A stretch of DNA of 64,000 bases from Oxalobacteraceae sp. CFBP 13730. Lineage in GTDB: Bacteria; Pseudomonadota; Gammaproteobacteria; Burkholderiales; Burkholderiaceae_D. The position numbers and the translations under genes were made by a program. Of the stretch, positions 7,460 through 16,799 are shown piece by piece (position 1 is the stretch's first letter; each line of letters starts with the position of its first letter). The stretch spans positions 59,430 to 123,429 of the forward strand of contig JACYUQ010000006.1 in NCBI GenBank assembly GCA_014841835.1, written 5' to 3'. Below the pieces are notes generated by a model, which was given only the letters and a program-made list of their open reading frames with translations, did not search any database and was not told where the DNA came from.

Positions 7460-9709
7460 TCAGAAGGTATGACGCACGCCGAATGCGATGCTGCGGCCCC
7501 TCAGCGGCGACTGGTTCTTGACGAATGAGGTGTGCGTAAAGGCCAGCTCATTGGTCAGATTGGTGCCGCGCGCATATAACTCCAGCGACTGGCGCGCGCC
7601 CATGTCGAGCCGGTACGCCACGGTCGCATTGACCATGTTGTAGCCTGCCGTCTCGGTTTCGTAGGAGGCGATCCGACTCTGGCCGAAGGTACGCGACATT
7701 TCGAGGTCGGCAGAGAGCGGGCCCCAGTTTCTTTCGTAGCGTGCGCCGAAGCGCCCGCGCGGAATGCGCGGCAGCTGATCGTTCCCATCCTTCATCCGGG
7801 CGCGGACATGGTCGCCGAACAAGGTCACACGTGAAGCAGGCGTGACTTGGTAGCTGACCTGCCCATCAATACCGGCAAAGCGCACATCGGCTGCTGTATA
7901 GGCCAGGAAGTTGTGCGCAACACCTGTTTCGCGTTCAGTTTCGATCAAGCGAGCAAAAATATAATCACTTATGTCCTGGTAGAACAGACCGATCTCGACA
8001 TCGAGCGGACCGTCTTTCTTGCGCAAGGTCAGGTCGACCGAATTGGTGGACTCGAGCACATCCCCGACGGGACGCTTGCCCTCCTTGAAGACCGGATTAT
8101 CCACGGCCAGTCCAAGCTCATAGCTGTTGGTCGCCAGATTGTTGCCACGGGCGTAGAGCTCGCGCACGTTCGGCGCGCGCTCGGTATGGCCGAACGACAG
8201 TCCCAGCGACGCTCCTTGTCCCAAGTTCCACAGTCCCCCGATTGAGGCCGAAAAAGGATTGTGCTTCGTGCTAGGATTTTTGGCCAGGAAACTGTCGACC
8301 TCCTCGGATTCGATGATTTGTCGCCAGTCGTTGCCGTACCACTCAGTAAACAGCGCCTCGTATTCGGCGTCTAAGTTCGCCAGGAACCCGGGCGCCAGCG
8401 CGCGCATGTCGCGCCAGTCCTTGCGCAGCGCGAATTCGAGGTCAAAGGCGCCGAACGAGCGGCGTTCGCTCAGGAACAGGCCGACACTCCTGGTGAGGTG
8501 GTAGTAAGGCGGGACCAATCCATAGGCGTTGGCAGGAAACGCCACGTGCAGGTCTTCGACATTAATGCCGCTGAAGGTGCCGTCCATATACTGCACGCCC
8601 AGAGTACCGGTAAAGCCCAGCAGCGGCTGGTGGGTCAGCTCGATGCGCCCGTCCCATACCTTGTTGGTGTAGCGCGTGAACAGGCTTGTACCGTCAACTT
8701 CGTCATGCGCATAGTCTGTATGGGAAAGGCGCAGGCGAGTATGAGAAAACCCCGGCAGCAGGTCGTCGTAATCGGCGCGGATATCGAACCGGTCGCTATC
8801 GAGCTTGATCTGCGCCGTATGGCTATCGGGCGAGCCAAATGGGTCATCAAAACCGCCGTGCGCCGCGCAGTGCAGGTCCATGTCGTGTGTATGGCAGACG
8901 CCGTTCACGTGGCTGTGGCCCGGTAATCCATAGGCGCTTTTCATACGGGTGAAGGCGGCGCCGATGTAGCCTTTGGCCGTGATCCACGATGCGCCGACAG
9001 CATAGCTGGTGTTCTCGGCGAAGGAATCCGGCAAGGCATTCGTGCCATACTCGCCCGGCACCTCGTAATCGCCAGCATGCCGGCGTACCCCCTCGGCGTG
9101 AAGCGCGAACTGGCCCACGCCTGCCGTGACGCGCCCGACCGCCGTCTTCTCGTTGTCGCCGGTGCCATAGCGCACTTCCGTGGCGCCGCTCAAGCCACCG
9201 GCCGGCAGCTGGGTCGGTACCTTGCTGTCGATCAGGTTGATCGCACCGTTGACGGCGTTGCCGCCATAGCGGACAGCGGCCGGTCCACGGATGACCTCGA
9301 TCGCGTCGAGCAGCAGCGGGTCGGTCGTCACTGCATGATCGGGAGACACCGAGGAGACGTCGAACAGCGCCGCACCGTCGCTCAGTATCTCGATGCGCGG
9401 TAAGGTCTGGCCGCGTATCACAGGACGCGATGCGCCCCCGCCGAAGCCGTCCAGGTGAATACCTGGCAAGCCCGCCAGAGTCTCGCCCAGGCCGCCCTGC
9501 CGGCGATGAACCAATTCGGTGCCGGACAATATCTGCGACGGCGTGATCGACGGCAGCGCTTCTATCCCCCGGCTGGCTGTAACGACAACCTTGTTGTCGG
9601 TTTCGGTCGCGGCAAGCGGTTGGTCGGACTCGGCTGTCTGCGCCCACAGCAGCGTTGGCATCAATGCGAGAACGGCAGCGGCGTCGCCGAGGCGGAGGTG
9701 TTTTTTCAT
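7460..9709 (-). CDS. TonB-dependent outer-membrane receptor, ZnuD-like (metal uptake)
   Basis: A 749-residue TonB-dependent receptor. I start at MKKHLRLG (position 9709), which follows CAGGAAAACG and gives a clean signal peptide ending LLWAQ; the upstream 26 residues look non-native. A plug domain (VVVTASRG, then VIRGPAAVRYGG and NAVNGAINL) precedes a 22-strand-type barrel that ends in Phe (GVRHTF). An extracellular loop is rich in His and Cys (CHTHDMDLHCAAHGG), the hallmark of ZnuD-type zinc receptors. A 24-bp palindrome lies 84 nt upstream. Zinc is the likely substrate; other divalent metals are possible. Confidence 0.85.
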   Translation of the reverse strand: MKKHLRLGDAAAVLALMPTLLWAQTAESDQPLAATETDNKVVVTASRGIEALPSITPSQILSGTELVHRRQGGLGETLAGLPGIHLDGFGGGASRPVIRGQTLPRIEILSDGAALFDVSSVSPDHAVTTDPLLLDAIEVIRGPAAVRYGGNAVNGAINLIDSKVPTQLPAGGLSGATEVRYGTGDNEKTAVGRVTAGVGQFALHAEGVRRHAGDYEVPGEYGTNALPDSFAENTSYAVGASWITAKGYIGAAFTRMKSAYGLPGHSHVNGVCHTHDMDLHCAAHGGFDDPFGSPDSHTAQIKLDSDRFDIRADYDDLLPGFSHTRLRLSHTDYAHDEVDGTSLFTRYTNKVWDGRIELTHQPLLGFTGTLGVQYMDGTFSGINVEDLHVAFPANAYGLVPPYYHLTRSVGLFLSERRSFGAFDLEFALRKDWRDMRALAPGFLANLDAEYEALFTEWYGNDWRQIIESEEVDSFLAKNPSTKHNPFSASIGGLWNLGQGASLGLSFGHTERAPNVRELYARGNNLATNSYELGLAVDNPVFKEGKRPVGDVLESTNSVDLTLRKKDGPLDVEIGLFYQDISDYIFARLIETERETGVAHNFLAYTAADVRFAGIDGQVSYQVTPASRVTLFGDHVRARMKDGNDQLPRIPRGRFGARYERNWGPLSADLEMSRTFGQSRIASYETETAGYNMVNATVAYRLDMGARQSLELYARGTNLTNELAFTHTSFVKNQSPLRGRSIAFGVRHTF

Positions 9710-9792
9710 CGTTTTCCTGTTTGTATGACCATGGAATTGCCAATGGCGCCGGGAGTGTTCATGTTGAGGCCTGCACGCAGAACGCACTCTTC

Positions 9793-9816
9793 ATGATAAT
9801 AGGAAAGCATTATCAT
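9793..9816. promoter_or_regulatory. Zur/Fur-type palindromic operator upstream of the ZnuD-like receptor
   Basis: Perfect inverted repeat ATGATAAT-N8-ATTATCAT, located 84 nt upstream of the receptor start on the minus strand. Composition and symmetry fit Fur-superfamily boxes. Given the receptor type, zinc control by Zur is likely, but iron control by Fur cannot be excluded. Confidence 0.65.
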
Positions 9817-9952
9817 TAAAGAGCAGGTTGCTGGCAAAGTATTTAGTCTTGCGCTGTGGCTGAATACGAGACACGCGGTGCCCCTCCGCTGCCCTTTGGC
9901 TGATTACTCACTCCGGGCGCGTCCCAATTCAGCTGGACCTAATGATCACGCT

Positions 9953-10015
9953 AATGTCCGTTTCGGGTGGAGAGCTGCCTGTCGAGAAATAGGTGACTTT
10001 TCGTCTGCAGCAACA
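9953..10015 (+). repeat. Cassette repeat, left part I (truncated)
   Basis: ATGTCCGTTTCGGGTGGAGA, CTGCCTGTCGAGA and GGTGACTTTTCGTCTGC match the left and centre of the repeat, and then similarity ends. The rest of 9817-10144 holds no gene. Confidence 0.45.
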
Positions 10016-10144
10016 CCCAGGGCCTGTCGGCGACGTCGCGACGGTGGGAGGCAAATCCAGAGCCCGCTAGCGCCACCAAAGACAGGCGTTGACCCCGGCC
10101 GCCGAGCCGGCTAATTGACCTAGCGACGTCCGGCGTCTGGCCGA

Positions 10145-12319
10145 TCAGAAGAAATAACGCAATGTCGCCCCTGCCGTGGCCTGCGGCACGGTCGTCACCA
10201 GCAGGCCGCCCGCCGTGCCATACGCAATATCGCTAGCGAACTTGTGCGGGTGCAGCGTGGCGAACAGTGAACCCTGGTACTTGCCAAGATCGTAGGTCGC
10301 CTTCATGTCATACTGCACAAAGGTCGGCATATCGCGCTCGTATAGCGGCGCACCCATGTAGTAGGGATTGCCTGCTGTGACATACACGTCGCCGCTGAGC
10401 GACAGTCGGCCTGGTCCCATGGCTGTGCGGTACTGGACGCCGGCTTTCCATGTATGTTCCGGTACCGAGAGGCGCGCGCCGGTGCCAGGTGCCGGATTAT
10501 CCAGCTGCGCCCGCAGGATGCGGCCGTAGCTTAGGTAGGTGTTCAGCGCGCTGCTGAAATGGTAGCGCAGGTCGAGCTCAATGCCGCGGCGGGTGGTCTG
10601 GCCGGACGCCACAAACACGTCCGGCGCCGTGTTGATGATCTCGTCATCGTTCTGGATGTAATAGAAGGCACCGGACATGCTCAGGCCCTCGAACGGTTGC
10701 GCATTGAAGCCGATGTCATGCGAGCGTACCCGGCTTGGATCGATGCCGGGATTACTGCGCCCGCCCAGTGCACCCAGCGGGCCCAGGCTGCCGCTGGTGC
10801 TGATCTGCTCGGCCGCCGGCGAACGGAAGCCCTGTGCGATGTTGGCAAACAGCTCCACGTCGGGCGAGACGCTCCAGATCGCGCCGTACTTCGGTGTAAC
10901 CACCGATGCCTTGTAGTCGGTCGAAGCAGCCGGCAGCTTGCGATTGATCAGGTCGTATTCGAAGCGGTCATAGCGCGCGCCGCCGTGCAGCTTGAGCGTC
11001 GGCAGGATGCGGTACTGACCCTGAATGAAGGTGCCGTAGGTCAGCAAGTCGAGGTCTTGGTTGTTGACGTAATTAGCGGTCGGCTGACGGTTACGGTATT
11101 GTAGGCGAAACGCGTTGCCCTTGTCCTTGCGTGCTTCAAGACCAACCGTCAGCACGCCCGCTGAGCCGAAGGTCCAGGTATTGCCGCCACGTGCACCAAA
11201 GATATCGCGCTCGTCGTAGCCGTAGGTGTGCAGCGTGGCACTGGTCTGGATCGCGCGGCTTCGCGTAAAATCTTCGGCATAGGCGGTGGCGAACCAGCCA
11301 GCCTCGCCCGATCCCGGACTGCGGTTGAACACGAGCGTCTTACGGTGCGCATCGCCAAAGCCGGGCAAGTTGAACATGGTGTCGTGCGGATCGACCAGGC
11401 CGGCTTCCATGGCCGGCAGCGACAGGTAGCCGGCGCCGGCATAGTCCGACTTGTAATAGGTGGCGCGCAGGCTGTACACACCGTCGCCGATAGTGGTCGA
11501 GAGCTTCCAAAATAAGTTGTTGCGGTCGAGGGTGGCGCCGTGGCGGAAACCGTCGAGACTGTAGCGGTCGGCCACGACCAGCGAACGAATGCCACCGAAG
11601 TCGTTCGACAGTACGAGCGAACCGCGCCGTCCGCCATAGCTTTCCACCGTCACTGCGGCGCTCGATGGCGTGGCCGCGCCGCCTTCGCGGGTGCGGATTG
11701 CCACCGCACCAGCGCGGTTCTGGTCACCAAAAAGTGCCGAAACCGGTCCCTTGATGACGTCGAAGGTGTCGACCATGTCGCCGGTCATCCATTCGAGGAA
11801 GGCAGGGCCGTGGCCCGCGCCGCCCTGGCTTGATGGAATGTTCTGGGGCACGCCGTCGATATAGATTGCGGTGTCGGCGCCGTGCGTGCCTTGGGTGGCG
11901 AAGCCACGCATGCGAAAGCCGTTGCCGGTGTCGCCCTGGTCGATATTGTTGGCTACTACGCCCGGCACCCGCCGGAACATGTTCGAGATGTCGCGCCCGA
12001 TATCGAGCGTGGCGAGCTCTTCAGCAGTCACCGTGGTCACGCTGCCCGGCAGCGACTTCGCGCCCAGACCAAGCGTCAACCGATCATCATCGCTGCGCTC
12101 GCCTTTGACTTCGACAACCTGCGCTTGCGAAGTGAATTGCGACGCATTGTCGTTCGCAACGGCCGAGCTGGTGAATCCGGCGCCACCAGCAAACGCGCAG
12201 GTGAGCACGACAGCACGAGGGATTGCACGCAGTGGGGTAGAACGGGTGACGGATTGCAAGATCGATGCTCCAGAGTGAATGACAAGTTGAGGGTGAAAGT
12301 GAAGATGATGTAGGTTCAT
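10145..12319 (-). CDS. TonB-dependent receptor, siderophore type
   Basis: About 724 residues from the ATG that lies one base after the stop of the upstream permease gene (MNLHHLHFHPQ); the longer frame from 12352 would overlap it. It has an extended N-terminus, a hydrophobic signal ending SSAVA, then a plug (FRRVPGVVANN, FRMRGF, VIKGPVSALFGD) and a beta-barrel ending in YFF. Plug motifs resemble siderophore receptors such as FhuA/FecA relatives. It is the last gene of a Fur-box operon with an ABC exporter, so the ligand is likely an iron-linked molecule; the exact substrate is unknown. Confidence 0.85.
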   Translation of the reverse strand: MNLHHLHFHPQLVIHSGASILQSVTRSTPLRAIPRAVVLTCAFAGGAGFTSSAVANDNASQFTSQAQVVEVKGERSDDDRLTLGLGAKSLPGSVTTVTAEELATLDIGRDISNMFRRVPGVVANNIDQGDTGNGFRMRGFATQGTHGADTAIYIDGVPQNIPSSQGGAGHGPAFLEWMTGDMVDTFDVIKGPVSALFGDQNRAGAVAIRTREGGAATPSSAAVTVESYGGRRGSLVLSNDFGGIRSLVVADRYSLDGFRHGATLDRNNLFWKLSTTIGDGVYSLRATYYKSDYAGAGYLSLPAMEAGLVDPHDTMFNLPGFGDAHRKTLVFNRSPGSGEAGWFATAYAEDFTRSRAIQTSATLHTYGYDERDIFGARGGNTWTFGSAGVLTVGLEARKDKGNAFRLQYRNRQPTANYVNNQDLDLLTYGTFIQGQYRILPTLKLHGGARYDRFEYDLINRKLPAASTDYKASVVTPKYGAIWSVSPDVELFANIAQGFRSPAAEQISTSGSLGPLGALGGRSNPGIDPSRVRSHDIGFNAQPFEGLSMSGAFYYIQNDDEIINTAPDVFVASGQTTRRGIELDLRYHFSSALNTYLSYGRILRAQLDNPAPGTGARLSVPEHTWKAGVQYRTAMGPGRLSLSGDVYVTAGNPYYMGAPLYERDMPTFVQYDMKATYDLGKYQGSLFATLHPHKFASDIAYGTAGGLLVTTVPQATAGATLRYFF

Positions 12320-12320
12320 G

Positions 12321-13823
12321 TCAGCGGCGCTGCCGGCCACGCTCGAGCCCAAGCGCGATCAAGGCCAGCGCGGCGAAAGCGCAAGCCCAGGCCAGCAGCA
12401 TCCAGGTGCGGACCGACACGCCCGACGACAGGGCTAGGGCCGACGAAGCGGCAAAGCGCGGGACAGCATCGAAGTCGCGGAATCCATAGCCGCCTAGGCA
12501 GGTTCGGGAACACGGCTCTTGTTCGTCGCGAAGCGCCGCGCGCTGGATTACGTCCTGGAACCAGTCGCGTAAGTGTCCCTGGTGACTCGCGACTTCAGCG
12601 ATAAAGCGGTGATGTCGGACCCGGTCGTTGCCAGCAGCGTCGGCGAATGCGGCATTTGCCAGACTCACCGGACTCAGCAAACTCATGCGAGCAAAGAATG
12701 TCGCGCGTGCGTTTTCCGCCAGCGCAAACTCGCTCTCTACCCCGGCCATAATGCGGTCGATTTCCTGAGCCCGGTGCAGTCGCGACACGTTGGACGAAAC
12801 TGCACCCGGCGCGGTGCGCTTGGGCCGCCATTCGGGATGGCTGTCGTAGAAGCGCGCCAGGCTGCTGGCGTGGTCGGCATTAACCTCGTCAAGCGCATCG
12901 CGCATTGCCTGCACATAGCGTTCACGAGGAGGCACAGGTGCCGCGACCCGGGTGACGGCGTCGAGGGCGGCCGGAATCACGATTGCAAACAGTAGCCACA
13001 GGCCGAAGCCGGCAAACGCAGCGCTCATGCGATTCGCGCAGAATGCGCATACGGCGATGGCCACGGTACTCCAGAAAGCCGAGTAGAGCAGCACGATCCC
13101 AGCCCAGTGGCCAAGCGCGCTCAGTCCTGCGCCGTTAAACGGCACGGCGCCTAGCGAGAACGCGGCACCGGCCACAACCATCATCAGTAGCATGGTGGCG
13201 AGCAGGCTGCGCACGCCGGCCTGGACGAACACGATGTGCCCAGCGCCGACGCCCTGCAGCAGCAGGCTGCGCAGGCGCAGGCTTTCGCGGTCTTGCGTAA
13301 GCACCGACGCCGTCAGAGTCAACAGGACGAGCGGCCACAGATAGACCACAAAAAACATCAGATCATAGCGGCCCGATGCGAGCCGGGTCGGATGTTCGAT
13401 TTCCGCCGCAGTCTTCACCGAGGCCATCGATTCCGCCCGTACCCTCACGTAGGATGGCTGGATGTCTGCCAAGCCGATCGCCAGTGCCGCGCCGGGCAGG
13501 GCAGGCATGGCGGCGAAACCGACGTGTTCGCGGAAGGCGTAGCCGCGCACATCAACCGGCGTTCGGTAATACAGCAGGCCGGCGAACGCCGGGTCGTCTG
13601 GATTGGCGAAATAACGCGCCGCAAGATTCTGAGCCGCCGCGCGCGCCGTGGCTTCCTGAGAAGATGCGCCCTGGTGCGCTGCCTGGAGGTGTTGCTGAAA
13701 GCGGGCACCTTCGAACAGGCCGTATAGTGCCAGCAGGAGAGACGCTGTCAGCAGCAGGAGCGTGCCACGCTCGCGCAGCAGCGCGCGCAGATCGAAGCGG
13801 ATCAGTGCGAAGGTGCGGATCAT
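12321..13823 (-). CDS. ABC-2 type permease, DUF3526-like (second)
   Basis: A 500-residue membrane protein. One transmembrane segment is near the N-terminus (TLLLLTASLLLALYGLF), followed by a large extracytoplasmic domain of about 150 residues, then five or so membrane segments. A second soluble insert lies between about 290 and 430, and a last helix is at the C-terminus. This arrangement fits DUF3526-type ABC-2 permeases. It overlaps the preceding permease gene by 4 nt (ATGA) and is followed one base later by the receptor gene, so the four genes are translationally coupled. It would pair with the other permease and the ATPase as a heterodimeric exporter. Confidence 0.8.
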   Translation of the reverse strand: MIRTFALIRFDLRALLRERGTLLLLTASLLLALYGLFEGARFQQHLQAAHQGASSQEATARAAAQNLAARYFANPDDPAFAGLLYYRTPVDVRGYAFREHVGFAAMPALPGAALAIGLADIQPSYVRVRAESMASVKTAAEIEHPTRLASGRYDLMFFVVYLWPLVLLTLTASVLTQDRESLRLRSLLLQGVGAGHIVFVQAGVRSLLATMLLMMVVAGAAFSLGAVPFNGAGLSALGHWAGIVLLYSAFWSTVAIAVCAFCANRMSAAFAGFGLWLLFAIVIPAALDAVTRVAAPVPPRERYVQAMRDALDEVNADHASSLARFYDSHPEWRPKRTAPGAVSSNVSRLHRAQEIDRIMAGVESEFALAENARATFFARMSLLSPVSLANAAFADAAGNDRVRHHRFIAEVASHQGHLRDWFQDVIQRAALRDEQEPCSRTCLGGYGFRDFDAVPRFAASSALALSSGVSVRTWMLLAWACAFAALALIALGLERGRQRR

Positions 13824-15268
13824 TTAACGCTCCCGACTCGCAGGCGGTGCAGTGCTGCCGCTGCTAGACCAACGCTGGCGATGAGCAGCGTTAGTAAGGG
13901 TAGTATCCAGCGCACGAGCACGTCACGTAGATCGAGCGCGCCATAGGTGAAAGTCAGCGCCGGAATGCTGCGCCACAAAGCTTCACTGGCCTGGTACTTG
14001 ACGCCGTCACGGTCGGGATTGCGCGCTAGGTCGCTGTTGAGCAAATTCTGCATCAGGCGGCGATGCGACTCGGCTGCGCGCACGAACTCAATGTGACTGT
14101 CGCTGTCGCTGGCCGCCAGCCGGCTCGACAGCCCAGCGATTGCAGCGGCGGGCGAGAGCCAGCCGGCCAGTACCATTGCGCGGTCCTGCCTGCCCATAGC
14201 CGCAAACAGCGGGCCGTAATGGCGATCGAACACCTCGTTGCCATGCGCTTCGCTGCGCAGCTGGCTTATGCCCGACCAATTGACCGGCAAGTCGGCGACC
14301 TTGTCGACACCGTACTGGGCCAGCAATTGCTGCTTGTCGCGTTCGGCCTGCGCCGGGTCGTCGGGCATCCCGAGGTCGGCATCGACTGCCTGCCGGAACG
14401 CCTGCGCCGATGGCAACGGCGCCGCCGACTGTGCCAGTTCGATGGCAGCGCGCGGCAGCACGAGGGTGAGTGCTGTCCACAGCGTCACGAGCAGGGTCAG
14501 ACTAGAGCGCATCGTGGCCGCAAAGGCCGAAGCGGCGGTGATCACGGCGGCCCAGATAGTGAGATAAACGAGGTAGCCGCCAGCGAACAGCAGCGTCCGC
14601 AGACTGGCATCGGCAACTGGCTCGACCATCGCCCCGGTACTACCGGCATGCCACTTCAAGGCAACGATGGCGACAATGCCTGGCATCGACAGCGTCATGG
14701 CTAGGCACAGCAACACCGTGGCCCTCGCGGCGGCAATTGCGCCCAGCGGCGCGCCGTTCAGGCGCAGCGCCGGCAGCATGCCACGCTCGCGCTCGCCGGC
14801 GAACATCCCGAAGCCTAGGAAAATCATCGCGGCCGGCGCCAGGATCTGCAGCACTAGGGCCGGGCTTAGGCGAAACTGGCGGTCGGCGCCGGCGCTGTCG
14901 GCGGCGGGGCGGTACACCATGTCGTTCTGCTTGTGCGCTTCGAGCCAGAGGCTGGAACCCACATACTGTTCGATACCGGGATCAATTGCGGCCAGCGTCG
15001 GCAGCGGCTTGAACGCATACACGCCGTAGTGGGCGGCGGAATGGGGATTCTTGCTGCCCTGATGGACCCAGCGTTCGGCTTCTGCCGCCGCCGCCACGTC
15101 GCGCGCAGCGCGGGTGCGGTCCAGATCGAGAGAGGCCAGCAATGCTGCGCAGGCCGCCAGCGTCAGCCCCAGCGCCAGAACAAGGGCCACGCGCCAGTCG
15201 CGGCGGCGTTCACGCCAGTCGGCTTGCCAGGTACCGTTGAAGGCCTTGAACCACAAGCGCTTATGCAT
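13820..15268 (-). CDS. ABC-2 type permease, DUF3526-like (first)
   Basis: About 482 residues from the ATG at 15268 (MHKRLWFKAFNG), which overlaps the ATPase stop as ATGCATAA (8 nt); a longer frame starts at 15325 inside the ATPase gene. The layout is the same as its partner: an N-terminal membrane helix, a large periplasmic insert, a GFGMFAGERERGMLPALRL segment typical of ABC-2 permeases (the E-R-E-x-G coupling helix), more helices, and a C-terminal helix. It forms the exporter membrane unit with the next gene. The transported compound is not evident from sequence. Confidence 0.8.
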   Translation of the reverse strand: MHKRLWFKAFNGTWQADWRERRRDWRVALVLALGLTLAACAALLASLDLDRTRAARDVAAAAEAERWVHQGSKNPHSAAHYGVYAFKPLPTLAAIDPGIEQYVGSSLWLEAHKQNDMVYRPAADSAGADRQFRLSPALVLQILAPAAMIFLGFGMFAGERERGMLPALRLNGAPLGAIAAARATVLLCLAMTLSMPGIVAIVALKWHAGSTGAMVEPVADASLRTLLFAGGYLVYLTIWAAVITAASAFAATMRSSLTLLVTLWTALTLVLPRAAIELAQSAAPLPSAQAFRQAVDADLGMPDDPAQAERDKQQLLAQYGVDKVADLPVNWSGISQLRSEAHGNEVFDRHYGPLFAAMGRQDRAMVLAGWLSPAAAIAGLSSRLAASDSDSHIEFVRAAESHRRLMQNLLNSDLARNPDRDGVKYQASEALWRSIPALTFTYGALDLRDVLVRWILPLLTLLIASVGLAAAALHRLRVGSVK

Positions 15269-15977
15269 TTGCTGATACCCGAGCGGCAAGACTATCGAGA
15301 TAATTTCGTTCGAGTTCTCCAGCACCCAGATCGCGAAGTTTCCATTCGCTCACGAGGTGGCCGCCCACGAGCACGCCGCAGCGGTCCGCCAGTTCCTGTG
15401 CGCGAAGCAGGTCATGCGTGGCCATGATCACGGCGGCGCCATCGTCGGCTACCGTCCGGATCAGGTTGCCAAAGGAGACGCTTGCTTCCGGGTCCAGGCC
15501 AGACGTCGGCTCATCAAGTACCAGCACGCGCGCACCCTTGGCTAGCGCCATGACAATGCCGACCTTCTGGCGCATGCCTTTCGAGTAGCCGTGTGCCTGG
15601 CGGTGCCAGGCATGCCGGGGAAGACCAACGCGTTCGAGCAGGACCTCGATCTCGCCTGTTTTGAGCTGGCGACCCAGCAGGCGCATGAAGAAATCGACGT
15701 TCTCGACGCCTGTCAGGCGGTCGTACAGGGCAACGTTTTCAGCAATGTAGGCGGCATACCGGATGGCGGCCTCGGCCGGCATCAGTAGGGAACCGGCCAG
15801 TGCAATACGCCCGGCATCGGGTTTGACGAAGCCTAGCAGGCAACCGATCGTGGTGGATTTGCCGGCGCCATTTGGGCCGAGCAGCGCATAGACCTGGCCT
15901 GCTTCGACGTGCAAATTGAGGTCATTGACGACAACGCGCTCGCCGTAATGCTTGCTTAGGTGTTCTATTCTGATCAT
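15261..15977 (-). CDS. ABC transporter ATP-binding protein
   Basis: A 238-residue ATPase with Walker A GPNGAGKST (near 34-42), a signature motif in the variant form YSKGMRQK, Walker B VLVLDEPTSGLD and the switch His in ATHD. It is the first gene of a four-gene minus-strand operon (ATPase, two DUF3526-type permeases, TonB receptor). A Fur-type box lies about 70-90 nt upstream, so expression is probably induced by iron limitation. The domain set is that of an exporter, which is unusual alongside an uptake receptor. Confidence 0.9.
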   Translation of the reverse strand: MIRIEHLSKHYGERVVVNDLNLHVEAGQVYALLGPNGAGKSTTIGCLLGFVKPDAGRIALAGSLLMPAEAAIRYAAYIAENVALYDRLTGVENVDFFMRLLGRQLKTGEIEVLLERVGLPRHAWHRQAHGYSKGMRQKVGIVMALAKGARVLVLDEPTSGLDPEASVSFGNLIRTVADDGAAVIMATHDLLRAQELADRCGVLVGGHLVSEWKLRDLGAGELERNYLDSLAARVSANA

Positions 15978-16043
15978 GGGGGTCTCATGAGATTGGCTGC
16001 AGGGTTAGGCAACCAAGGCAACCTGCGCATTGGGCTCGCTGAT

Positions 16044-16069
16044 GATAATGATAATGATATCTCGTTATC
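16044..16069. promoter_or_regulatory. Fur-type box upstream of the ABC/TonB operon
   Basis: GATAATGATAATGATATC followed by TCGTTATC, a close relative of the Fur consensus of GATAAT hexamer repeats. It sits between the operon start at 15977 and the plus-strand region beyond 16100. I infer iron-dependent repression of the minus-strand operon. Confidence 0.7.
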
Positions 16070-16154
16070 GTAAGATTGGGAATCTGGATTTTTTTTGTCG
16101 CTCGCACGCGCCGGAGGGCGATGGCAAAGAGACTGTCCAGACCGACAGCAAGAG

Positions 16155-16319
16155 ATGTCATCAACAGTTGAAGAAACGGTCAAACGGGGCGGATACCGTA
16201 CCGCTATGCTGGGACGCCACGACGCAACACCCGACGAGCTTCGCAGGACCGAAGAAAAGATCATGACGCGGGACGAAGACAGCAAGTCGTTGCAGATGTT
16301 GAACGACCTGCATATCTAA
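16155..16319 (+). CDS. Possible small acidic protein
   Basis: A 54-residue frame starting MSSTVEETVKRGGYRTAML, with many charged residues (ELRRTEEKIMTRDEDSKS). The upstream sequence is only a weak ribosome-binding site (CAAGAG). It is divergent from the iron operon. I cannot tell whether it is a real gene or a remnant. The following 16320-16683 contains only a short broken frame and nothing else I can support. Confidence 0.3.
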   Translation: MSSTVEETVKRGGYRTAMLGRHDATPDELRRTEEKIMTRDEDSKSLQMLNDLHI

Positions 16320-16683
16320 ACTCGAATCGGCGTTCAACATCTTGGAAAAATGTTTGCTACTTGCCTTCGAAAACTCTGCGGTCAAGCATGGCTAAAAGAA
16401 TGTGCTACGCGACCGCTGAGTCCACGAATTTATCTCCGCGCTACTGAACGAGGCCGAGAATGGCCACTTCGCTGCACAGTCTTAACGCCAGATGAAACTC
16501 GTGTATTGGAGTTCGAGCTGTGGTCTGGCTACTAACATAGACGGCAAATGTGTCGCGTATTCGTTCAGTTAGGAGCGCAGCAGACAGCCCGCCGCTAAGC
16601 GATTTAAATTAGTAGTGCCTTTACGGAAAGTTGCACTTTTAATGCAAAGCCGCAGCGTTTCTGCTTCCATGGCGCAATCGAAC

Positions 16684-16788
16684 GGCTGCTTCGGGTCGGT
16701 TCCGGCCCGTCGGGGCCATTTGTAAAGTTTCAACTTGGCAACCTGCTATGCTGCCTCGACCGGCCGGATTCGGCTAAGAGCGGACGTA
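16684..16788 (+). repeat. Cassette repeat, copy J (full)
   Basis: GGCTGCTTCGGGTCGGTTCC at the left, CAACCTGCTATGCTGCC in the centre, GGATTCGGCTAAGAGCGGAC at the right. It opens the second small-gene block, directly after the iron operon region. Confidence 0.85.
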
Positions 16789-16799
16789 CAAGTTTCGGT

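Noticed and set aside
8847..9743. A 298-residue frame inside the ZnuD-like gene
   Set aside because: An alternative frame of the receptor gene on the same strand, Arg-rich with no domain. A shadow of GC-rich coding sequence.
14063..14704. A 213-residue plus-strand frame opposite the permease
   Set aside because: Antisense to a clear membrane protein gene, with shadow-type composition.
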